Of a stretch of DNA of 14,341 bases, positions 1-6,088 are shown piece after piece; the stretch's first letter is position 1; every line of letters starts with the position of its first letter. Both the position numbers and the translations under genes were made by a program. The notes below the pieces were generated by a model. The model had not been told where the DNA came from. It saw nothing but the letters and a program-made list of their open reading frames with translations, and did not search any database. The DNA is taken from the NCBI GenBank assembly GCA_029098205.1, contig JAQXNW010000134.1, positions 1 through 14,341 on the forward strand, written 5' to 3'. The DNA comes from Eubacteriales bacterium. GTDB taxonomy: Bacteria > Bacillota > Clostridia > Peptostreptococcales > Anaerovoracaceae.

Positions 1-622
1 CTTTACGGAAGAGACGCCTCTTCATACATCGAGCCCGTACAGCAGCTCAAAAGCGTCCGCGGATCTTCTTGCAGGCGCGTATTATCGGACATACGGGCTT
101 CCGGTTACTATCAGCCGGTGTTCGAACAATTACGGCCCGTATCAGTTCCCGGAGAAGCTGATCCCTCTGATGATTTCCCACGCTTTGGCAGATCAGCCGC
201 TTCCGGTTTACGGAGAAGGACTGAACGTCCGGGACTGGCTTTATGCAGAAGATCACTGCAAGGCGATTGACCGGATTCTTCAGGATGGAAAAGTCGGCGA
301 GGTTTATAATATCGGCGGCCATAATGAGATGCGGAATATCGATATTGTAAAAATTATTCTGAAAGAACTTGGGAAACCGGAGTCTTTAATCGTGCATGTA
401 GAAGATCGGAAAGGACACGACCGGCGCTATGCGATTGACCCCGCGAAAATCCACCGTGAGCTTGGATGGCTTCCGGAAACAAAATTTGAGGATGGCATCA
501 AAAAGACGATCGCCTGGTATCTGGATCATCAGGATTGGTGGAAAGAAATCCTGTCCGGGGAATATAAGAATTATTACGAGAAGATGTACGGCAGGAAGCT
601 TGAGGAAGGGGAGAAAGAATGA
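1..622 (+). CDS. rfbB: dTDP-glucose 4,6-dehydratase, C-terminal part (5' end outside window)
   Basis: This enzyme converts dTDP-glucose to dTDP-4-keto-6-deoxyglucose, the second step of dTDP-L-rhamnose synthesis, in the cytoplasm with bound NAD. The reading frame is open from base 2 and gives 206 residues. The family is usually about 340, so the N-terminal Rossmann glycine motif lies off the left edge. The visible part begins just before the short-chain dehydrogenase catalytic Tyr-x-x-x-Lys (Y13 and K17 of the fragment, within SPYSSSKASAD). It continues with SRCSNNYGPYQFPEKLIPL and LNVRDWLYAEDHCKAI, both typical of RmlB, and ends with the usual ELGWLP and DWW stretches. The stop overlaps the next gene's start (ATGA at 619-622), so the two are probably translationally coupled. 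rfbA probably lies upstream, by analogy with other rhamnose operons. The assignment is firm. Confidence 0.95.
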   Translation, partial: FTEETPLHTSSPYSSSKASADLLAGAYYRTYGLPVTISRCSNNYGPYQFPEKLIPLMISHALADQPLPVYGEGLNVRDWLYAEDHCKAIDRILQDGKVGEVYNIGGHNEMRNIDIVKIILKELGKPESLIVHVEDRKGHDRRYAIDPAKIHRELGWLPETKFEDGIKKTIAWYLDHQDWWKEILSGEYKNYYEKMYGRKLEEGEKE

Positions 623-1572
623 ATCCCAGAAGCATTTTAATCACCGGCGTGAATGGCCAGCTGGGGTACGATGTGCTGAAGGAAGCCAGAGCGCGCGGAC
701 TTCATGCGGTCGGGAGCGGCTCCTCGGAGAAGTATCATGGCATTCTCCCGCTTCCTGAGGGAAGCGATGCGGATTGCGGCAAAGATTATATTCAAATGGA
801 CATAACCGATGAGAAGCAGGTAGAGGATGTCTTCTCTAAGGTAAAACCGGATCTTGTCGTTCACTGCGCTGCGTGGACGAATGTAGACGGCGCAGAAGAT
901 CCTGAGAACCGGGAGAAGGTTTTCAGGGTTAATGAAACAGGGACGGAAAATATTGCGAAGGCAGCGGAGAAATGCGGCGCTTCCGTGTTCTTCTTCAGTA
1001 CGGACTATATATTCGACGGACAGGGAAACAGGCCTTGGAATCCGGATCTTAGCGTCCCGAAGCCGCTCAACGTTTATGGAGAAAGCAAGCTTGCCGGAGA
1101 GAATAAGCTGAAGGAACTTTGCTCCCGGTATTTCATCCTTCGGATATCCTGGGTTTTCGGAAGAAATGGCGGGAATTTCGTGAAGACTATGCTCCGGCTT
1201 TCGGAAACGCATGATTCGCTTCGCATTGTGGATGACCAGATCGGACGGCCGACGTATACTGCGGATCTTGCCCGGCTGATTCTGGATATGGTAGGAACAG
1301 ATCGATACGGCATATACCATGTTTCCAATGAAGGAGAGTATATTTCGTGGGCGGACTTTGCAGCCGAAATTTTTCAGGCATCGGGGAAAAAGGTCCGGAT
1401 CGACCGGGTTTCCACCGAAGAATATGGAGTTTCGAAAGCTGCCCGGCCGAAGAACAGCCGTCTTGACACATCGAAAATCACTGAAAACGGATTCGAGCCT
1501 CTTCCGGACTGGAAGGACGCGCTTCGTCGGTTTCTGGCCGATGAGGCGTCAGGCGAAATTAAGGGAATGTGA
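619..1572 (+). CDS. rfbD: dTDP-4-dehydrorhamnose reductase
   Basis: This is the last enzyme of dTDP-L-rhamnose synthesis. It reduces dTDP-4-keto-rhamnose with NAD(P)H. The protein has 317 residues, slightly longer than the usual 280-300. The Rossmann motif ITGVNGQLG is at residues 8-16, followed by the RmlD-type stretch CAAWTNVDGAE, then STDYIFDG, the catalytic Y153-GES-K157, and SWVFGRNGGNFVKTML. The C-terminal part has RPKNSRLDTSKI, the conserved substrate-side segment of the family. The ATG overlaps the rfbB stop by four bases and is preceded by GAGGAAGG and GGGGAG at 602-613, which supports this start. Together with rfbB and rfbC it forms a rhamnose operon, here in the order B-D-C. Confidence 0.95.
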   Translation: MNPRSILITGVNGQLGYDVLKEARARGLHAVGSGSSEKYHGILPLPEGSDADCGKDYIQMDITDEKQVEDVFSKVKPDLVVHCAAWTNVDGAEDPENREKVFRVNETGTENIAKAAEKCGASVFFFSTDYIFDGQGNRPWNPDLSVPKPLNVYGESKLAGENKLKELCSRYFILRISWVFGRNGGNFVKTMLRLSETHDSLRIVDDQIGRPTYTADLARLILDMVGTDRYGIYHVSNEGEYISWADFAAEIFQASGKKVRIDRVSTEEYGVSKAARPKNSRLDTSKITENGFEPLPDWKDALRRFLADEASGEIKGM

Positions 1573-1596
1573 GAAAAGAAAGGATAATAAATAGAT

Positions 1597-2169
1597 ATGG
1601 GACAGATTAAAGTAACAAAACCGGATATTGAAGGACTTTATGTCATTGAACCTACGGTTCATGCGGATCAGCGCGGATATTTCATGGAAACCTATAACTA
1701 TAACGATATGAAGGAAGCGGGGCTTCCGATGGTTTTCGTACAGGACAATCAGAGCATGTCCACGAAAGGCGTTCTCCGGGGGCTTCATTTTCAGATCCAT
1801 CATCCGCAGGGAAAGCTTGTTCGGGTAATCCGCGGGGAGGTTTATGATGTCGCGGTCGATCTTCGGAAGGGTTCTGAGACATTCGGAAAATATTTCGGTG
1901 TGACTTTGACCGCGGAGAACAAGAAGCAGTTCTATATTCCGGAAGGCTTCGCGCATGGATTTTTAGTGCTTTCCGATGAAGCGGAGTTCTGCTATAAAGT
2001 GACGGATTTTTATCATCCGGGAGACGAAGGCGGGATCATGTGGAACGACCCAGATATTTCCGTTGCCTGGCCGCTTGAAGGAATCGACGATGTGATTCTT
2101 TCCGAGAAAGATAAGGTCAATCAGTCATTCAAAGAATACCAGAAATCGGAAGGAATCGTACTGAAATAA
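1597..2169 (+). CDS. rfbC: dTDP-4-dehydrorhamnose 3,5-epimerase
   Basis: This enzyme epimerises dTDP-4-keto-6-deoxyglucose at C3 and C5, the step between RfbB and RfbD. The protein has 190 residues, the normal size for this cupin-fold homodimer. Family signatures are visible: HADQRGYFMETY at 22-33, GVLRGLHFQ at 58-66 (conserved Arg61, catalytic base His64), HPQGKLVRVIRGEVYDVAVDLR at 69-90, IPEGFAHGF at 114-122, and Y133 in FCYKVTD as the likely catalytic acid Tyr. The ATG at 1597 is preceded by AAAGGA at about 1578-1583, a somewhat long spacing. It lies 24 bases after rfbD and almost certainly shares its transcript. Its 3' end is partly repeated just downstream (see the direct repeat at 2158-2182). 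Confidence 0.95.
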   Translation: MGQIKVTKPDIEGLYVIEPTVHADQRGYFMETYNYNDMKEAGLPMVFVQDNQSMSTKGVLRGLHFQIHHPQGKLVRVIRGEVYDVAVDLRKGSETFGKYFGVTLTAENKKQFYIPEGFAHGFLVLSDEAEFCYKVTDFYHPGDEGGIMWNDPDISVAWPLEGIDDVILSEKDKVNQSFKEYQKSEGIVLK

Positions 2170-2182
2170 CTGTACTGAAATA
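2158..2182 (+). repeat. Short direct repeat at the rfbC stop
   Basis: GTACTGAAATA occurs at 2158-2168, covering the last codons and stop of rfbC, and again at 2172-2182. The period is 14 bases. It looks like a small tandem duplication by slippage. No function can be assigned. Confidence 0.6.
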
Positions 2183-2230
2183 TTGGCTACGGGTCTGGCG
2201 CTGTCAGGCTGTGCGGCTTCCGGAGGGCCG

Positions 2231-2238
2231 AAGGAGGG
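2231..2238 (+). promoter_or_regulatory. Ribosome binding site that sets the murI start
   Basis: AAGGAGGG lies 10 bases before the GTG at 2249. It is the only strong Shine-Dalgarno sequence here. It argues against the upstream in-frame TTG at 2183, which has none. Confidence 0.8.
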
Positions 2239-2248
2239 AAACAAAGTC

Positions 2249-3067
2249 GTGGATAACAGATACATCGGTGTATTCGACTCAGGCATCGGGGGACTTACAA
2301 CTGTGCGGCATCTCATGAAAATTCTCCCGCGGGAACGGATCCTTTTTTTCGGCGATACTGCAAGAACGCCTTACGGTTCTAAATCCGGAGAAACGATTCG
2401 AAAATTTTCATTCCAGATCGGTGACTTTTTGAAGGCCCATGATGTAAAAATGATGGCGGTGGCCTGCAATACGATCAGCTCCGTCGCGCTTCAGGATCTC
2501 CGTGAAAGGTATCCCGATATTCCAGTGGTCGGAACAATCGGCCCGACAAGCCGGAACATTGAAAAATCCTGTTCAAAAGATGATCGGATCGGGATTCTCG
2601 CGACGAAGGCGACCGTGAGCAGCGGGGCGTATCCTAAAAAAATTCATGAACACGCGCCGGAGATTCAGCATATTTATCAGAAAGCGTGCCCGATTTTCGT
2701 TCCTTTGATTGAAGAAGGTGTCATCGATCATCCGATTATGGACATGGCAATTCGCTATTATCTTGATCCCTTCCTGAAAGAATACGATATCAATAAACTT
2801 GTGCTCGCGTGTACGCATTATCCGCTTCTCTCTGCGAATTTAAACCGCCTTTACCCCGGCATTGAACAGATCAGCTCGTCCAAAGAGATCGCTATTGCGG
2901 TGAAAATGGAGCTTGAGAAACGAAATATGCTGGCGGGTCCTGACAATGCGAAGCGGAATATTTTCTACGCGAGTGACCTTTCCGAAAATTTCGTGCGTAT
3001 GATTCATTCTATTTTCGGCTCTTTGGAAGAGAATCCGGATTTGGAATTTAAAAATCTGGAGCTGTAA
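2249..3067 (+). CDS. murI: Glutamate racemase
   Basis: This enzyme interconverts L- and D-glutamate without a cofactor and supplies D-Glu for peptidoglycan precursors. I start it at GTG 2249, giving 272 residues, the usual size. The protein then opens with MDNRYIGVFDSGIGGLTTV, the normal family start. The two catalytic cysteines are visible: C73 in AVACNTISS and C188 in LACTHYPLL. Asp10-Ser11 of FDSGIGG, GDTARTPYG and IDHPIMD are further family motifs. The frame stays open upstream to a TTG at 2183, but the extra 22 residues lack a ribosome binding site and are not part of the family. The gene follows the rhamnose operon by 79 bases, and both pathways serve the cell envelope. No promoter or terminator is obvious between them. 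Confidence 0.94.
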   Translation: MDNRYIGVFDSGIGGLTTVRHLMKILPRERILFFGDTARTPYGSKSGETIRKFSFQIGDFLKAHDVKMMAVACNTISSVALQDLRERYPDIPVVGTIGPTSRNIEKSCSKDDRIGILATKATVSSGAYPKKIHEHAPEIQHIYQKACPIFVPLIEEGVIDHPIMDMAIRYYLDPFLKEYDINKLVLACTHYPLLSANLNRLYPGIEQISSSKEIAIAVKMELEKRNMLAGPDNAKRNIFYASDLSENFVRMIHSIFGSLEENPDLEFKNLEL

Positions 3068-3095
3068 GGACAAGGAATCGAGTGTGTGAAGCGTT

Positions 3096-4394
3096 ATGAT
3101 CCAAATAAAAACATTGGAAAACGGTATACGGCTGGTCGTTGAAGAAATTCCGTCTGTCCGGTCGGTTTCACTTGGCATCTTTGTTAAAACCGGTTCCGCA
3201 GAAGAGGATCCGAAATATGAGGGAATTTCTCATTTTATCGAGCACATGCTTTTTAAGGGAAGCGAGAATTTCAGCGCGAAAGAAATCGTCCGCACGATTG
3301 ATCGGACGGGCGGCGAGATCAATGCGTATACAGGTAAAGAAGCTACCTGCTATTACGTCCGTTCTTTGGATGAAACATGGAAAACTGCGGCGGATGTGCT
3401 GTGCGATATGATTTCGCATCCGCTTTTTCAGAAAGAGGATCTGGACAGAGAGCGGCAGGTTATTCTCGAAGAAATCCGAATGGATGAGGATTCTCCGGAA
3501 GACGTCGCCCATGAGCACTTCATGGAGATGGTTTTCGAGAATTCGCCGTATGCTTCTTCGATTACTGGATCGGCATCTTCTTTAAGGCGCATTACCTCTC
3601 CAGTGATCCGCAGGTATCATGCGTCTCATTATACAAAAAACCGGATTGTCGTTTCCTGCGCAGGGAAAATTACAATGGAAGAAGCGGAAGCGTTTTTTTC
3701 AGGGAAATTTGCAGATCTTTCAGCCGGAGAGAGCAGAGCGGAAGGAGATGTTTCCGAAAAGACATCGGGTGCGCGCAGCAGCGTTACGGATCCGGCAAAG
3801 CAAAGAATCCGGCAGACGGAGCGTGACATACGGCAGGCGCAGCTCTGCCTTGGTAAGCGCGTGATCCCGCTGACGGATCCGCGTTCCTATGCGCTTCAAA
3901 TTGTAAACGGCTTGTTCGGAGCATCCGACAGTTCGCGTCTGTTTCAGGAAATCCGGGAAGAACAAGGGCTTGCTTACGCGGCCTATTCTGAGCTTGGATT
4001 CTTTTCATCAGAAGCGTATTTTGAAATATACGCGGGAGTTCGGCCGGATCATTTGATCCAGACTTTTTCAGCGATTCAAAACGAGATAAGGCGGCTTCAG
4101 GAAGAACCGATTCTGGACGAGGAACTTGAGACTGCCCGCATGGAACTGAAAGCGGATTATGTCTTCAGCGGTGAAAGTCCGAATGCCAGGATGAACGCGA
4201 ATGGAAAGAACCTGCTTCTTTATGGGAAGGTATTTCAGCCTGAGGAGGTTCTTCATGGGTTCGAGCGGGTTACAAAAGAAGACGCAGAATCCGTAAAGGA
4301 GCAGATCGGTGATCTTTCGCAGTATTCTCTTTCTATAGTAAGCGATCGCAGAATAGATCGGAGGAAATTCATTGAAAATGCGTTTGATCAGTAA
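3096..4394 (+). CDS. M16 family zinc peptidase (processing-peptidase-like)
   Basis: This is a 432-residue peptidase of the pitrilysin/M16B group, comparable to Bacillus subtilis YmxG/MlpA and mitochondrial processing peptidase beta. The inverted zinc motif H46-F-I-E49-H50 is intact, and the third zinc ligand is probably E126, 76 residues after H50, in ILEEIRMDED. The C-terminal half carries FGASDSSRLFQEIREEQGLAYAAYSELGFF, the conserved Arg/Tyr region of the family. No signal peptide is present, so it is likely cytoplasmic. Residues of roughly 208-245 form a polar, Ser/Arg/Glu-rich linker between the two halves that looks longer than usual. ATG 3096 is the first start after an in-frame stop at 3087. 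AAGGA sequences at 3066-3076 are distant, so the ribosome binding site is weak. Its 3' end overlaps dut by 23 bases. The substrate is unknown. Confidence 0.9.
   Translation: MIQIKTLENGIRLVVEEIPSVRSVSLGIFVKTGSAEEDPKYEGISHFIEHMLFKGSENFSAKEIVRTIDRTGGEINAYTGKEATCYYVRSLDETWKTAADVLCDMISHPLFQKEDLDRERQVILEEIRMDEDSPEDVAHEHFMEMVFENSPYASSITGSASSLRRITSPVIRRYHASHYTKNRIVVSCAGKITMEEAEAFFSGKFADLSAGESRAEGDVSEKTSGARSSVTDPAKQRIRQTERDIRQAQLCLGKRVIPLTDPRSYALQIVNGLFGASDSSRLFQEIREEQGLAYAAYSELGFFSSEAYFEIYAGVRPDHLIQTFSAIQNEIRRLQEEPILDEELETARMELKADYVFSGESPNARMNANGKNLLLYGKVFQPEEVLHGFERVTKEDAESVKEQIGDLSQYSLSIVSDRRIDRRKFIENAFDQ
4360..4365 (+). promoter_or_regulatory. Ribosome binding site of dut inside the M16 gene
   Basis: GGAGGA at 4360-4365 lies within the last codons of the M16 peptidase gene. 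It is 6 bases before TTG 4372 and 12 bases before ATG 4378. The spacing favours TTG, the codon favours ATG, so the start stays ambiguous by two residues. Confidence 0.65.
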
Positions 4395-4800
4395 GAGCGG
4401 CCGGGTTCCTGTGTACGGAACGAGCGGAGCCGCAGGTTTTGATATTCAGGCATGGCTGGAGGAGCCGCTGACGCTTTATCCGGGAGACCGGAAGCTGGTT
4501 CCTACAGGGTATTATTTTGAAGTGCCTGAAGGATATGAAGCGCAGGTCCGGGCGCGGTCCGGGCTCGCGATTAAGCACGGAATCGGTCTGGTTAACGGAA
4601 TCGGCACGGTCGATTCGGATTACCGGGGCGAGATTAAGGTGCCGCTGATCAATTGGGGAAATGAACCGTTTACCATTCAGGACGGAGACCGGATTGCGCA
4701 GGTTGTGATTACGGCATATACGAAAGTTTCATTTTCGGTAACAGGCGACCTTTCGGACACATCCCGGGGCGAAGGCGGTTTCGGACATACCGGGCTGTAA
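4372..4800 (+). CDS. dut: dUTP diphosphatase (trimeric dUTPase)
   Basis: This enzyme hydrolyses dUTP to dUMP and pyrophosphate, which keeps uracil out of DNA and feeds dTMP synthesis. The protein has 142 residues (140 if ATG 4378 is used), normal for the homotrimeric family. All five motifs are present: I GAAGFDIQA at 19-27; II RARSGLAIKHGI at 60-71; III NGIGTVDSDYRGEIKVPL at 75-92, with D81 as the likely catalytic Asp; IV GDRIAQVVI; and V RGEGGFGHTGL at the very C-terminus. Motif V closes over the active site, so the enzyme should be complete. The gene starts inside the M16 peptidase gene in another frame, which suggests translational coupling. It lies upstream of dgt, another nucleotide-pool enzyme. 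Confidence 0.95.
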   Translation: MKMRLISKSGRVPVYGTSGAAGFDIQAWLEEPLTLYPGDRKLVPTGYYFEVPEGYEAQVRARSGLAIKHGIGLVNGIGTVDSDYRGEIKVPLINWGNEPFTIQDGDRIAQVVITAYTKVSFSVTGDLSDTSRGEGGFGHTGL

Positions 4801-5002
4801 GGGGATCTGCTGTATGAGCTGAAGTCAGACCGCTGATTTTCTGGTTCTTCGGATTCTTCTCTTTTCACATGGCGATGCGGAAACTTTCTTTTGATGGGAT
4901 GTTTTAAGGCTGGATTTTCGGGAATAATAATAAAATGGATATTGTAAACCTGTAAGTCTGCAGGCATGCAAAACTGTTAACCTTTGAGAGGAGAAACTGG
5001 AT
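4801..5002 (+). other. Spacer before dgt, possible promoter region
   Basis: No gene is supported in these 202 bases. The region is pyrimidine-rich at first and A+T-rich around 4915-4950. TAAAAT at 4931-4936 resembles a -10 box, but no convincing -35 lies at the right distance. TTGATG at 4891-4896 is too far away. I see no strong terminator hairpin after dut. A promoter for the dgt-dnaG-rpoD block would be expected here, but the sequence does not show it clearly. Confidence 0.35.
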
Positions 5003-6001
5003 ATGCTGATGCGGGAGGATCTTGAAAAACGCGAAGAAGCGTGGCTTTCGAAGCGGGCATGCCTTTCCGTAAACAGCAGAGGAAGGCAGAGAGAAGAAGC
5101 CAAGTGTCCGTACAGGACTTCGTTTCAGAGAGACCGGGACAGGATTCTTCATTCAAAGGCGTTTCGCCGGCTGATGCATAAAACGCAGGTTTTTCTTTCT
5201 CCGGAGGGCGATCATTACCGGACCCGGCTTACGCATACCCTGGAAGTCACACAGGTCGCGCGTACGATTTCACGGGCTCTGAATTTGAATGAGGATTTGA
5301 CGGAGGCCATTGCGTTAGGACATGATCTTGGGCATACTCCGTTCGGGCACAGCGGAGAGGCCGTGCTGAACCGGATTTATCCAGGAGGCTTCCATCATAA
5401 CGAGCAGAGTCTCCGAGTTGCGGACCGCTTGGAATTTCACAATGGAAAGCGCGGAATGAATCTGACATTTGAAGTTCGGGACGGGATACGAAATCATACC
5501 GGAGATCTAAAGACTGCTACGCTGGAAGGTGCGGTTGTAAAAATTTCGGACCGGATCGCATATATCAATCATGATATCGATGACGCGATCCGCGGCGGGG
5601 TTATCACTGAAGACGATCTTCCGGAGGAACCGATCCGCATGTTCGGAAAGACGCATGGAGAGCGGATTGACGCGATGATTGGTAGCGTCGTATCCTTCAG
5701 CGACGGGAAAGACTTTGTCCGTATGGATGACGCGCATCAGAAAGAGATGCTGGATCTTCGGTCTTATATGTTTCAGAACGTCTACAATAATCCTAAGGTA
5801 AAACTGGTAGAGGACGAGTTTCAAGTAGAAAAGGTGATCACTTTTCTTTATCGATACTACAAGCTGCACCCGGAGGAGCTTCCCGAAGAGTATTTGGATT
5901 TGGTTCAGGAGGACGGTCTTGAGACGGCGGTGAAAGATCATATTGCGGGGATGACCGATCGGTTTGCGATTCGGAAATACAGAGAGCTCATCCGAAAATA
6001 A
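5003..6001 (+). CDS. dgt: dGTPase-like deoxynucleotide triphosphohydrolase
   Basis: This is an HD-domain enzyme that splits dNTPs into deoxynucleosides and triphosphate and so limits the dNTP pool. The protein has 332 residues, the normal length of the short (type 2) dGTPase-like family. The N-terminal signature RDRILHSKAFRRLMHKTQVF precedes the HD site. Metal ligands can be placed: H78 in RLTHTLEV, H107-D108 in GHDLGHTPFGHSGE, and D183 in KISDRIAYINHDIDDAI. ATG 5003 is preceded by GAGAGGAG at 4986-4993, a strong ribosome binding site. ATG 5009 is a less likely alternative. In Clostridia this gene commonly precedes dnaG and rpoD, as here. The exact dNTP preference cannot be read from sequence, because many relatives need an activating dNTP and accept several substrates. 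Confidence 0.92.
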   Translation: MLMREDLEKREEAWLSKRACLSVNSRGRQREEAKCPYRTSFQRDRDRILHSKAFRRLMHKTQVFLSPEGDHYRTRLTHTLEVTQVARTISRALNLNEDLTEAIALGHDLGHTPFGHSGEAVLNRIYPGGFHHNEQSLRVADRLEFHNGKRGMNLTFEVRDGIRNHTGDLKTATLEGAVVKISDRIAYINHDIDDAIRGGVITEDDLPEEPIRMFGKTHGERIDAMIGSVVSFSDGKDFVRMDDAHQKEMLDLRSYMFQNVYNNPKVKLVEDEFQVEKVITFLYRYYKLHPEELPEEYLDLVQEDGLETAVKDHIAGMTDRFAIRKYRELIRK

Positions 6002-6088
6002 GTCCGGATTATTCCATGAAAGAAAAAACATTATTCTATATTTTCAATTCTAAAAAGGAAATCCATTTTTTCAGCGAATAATATTAAT
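6002..6088 (+). other. A+T-rich leader of dnaG without a Shine-Dalgarno
   Basis: This 87-base gap is much more A+T-rich than its surroundings. AAAAAGGAA at 6052-6060 is 28 bases before the dnaG ATG, too far for normal initiation. ATATTAATAT at 6081-6090 is a perfect palindrome that runs into the start codon. TATATT at 6037-6042 resembles a -10 box but has no good -35. The region may carry a secondary promoter for dnaG-rpoD, which I cannot confirm. Confidence 0.35.

Noticed and set aside
637..1320. Minus-strand open frame of 227 codons
   Set aside because: It lies wholly inside rfbD, whose motifs are complete. No family features are seen in the reverse product.
2183..2248. Longer murI start at TTG 2183
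   Set aside because: It lacks a ribosome binding site and adds 22 residues foreign to the family. GTG 2249 has AAGGAGGG at a good distance.
4341..4350. GCGATCGC palindrome (HIP1-like octamer)
   Set aside because: I noticed only this copy, inside a coding region. HIP1 is meaningful only when it is very frequent, as in cyanobacteria.
4958..4971. CTGCAGGCATGCAA, identical to 14 bases of the pUC multiple cloning site
   Set aside because: The match stops after these bases on both sides and the flanks are A+T-rich native-looking sequence. A short chance match is more likely than vector contamination.
6012..6042. Possible sigma-A promoter with TATATT (6037-6042) before dnaG
   Set aside because: No -35 with acceptable match lies 16-18 bases upstream. 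In such A+T-rich DNA a -10-like hexamer is expected by chance.
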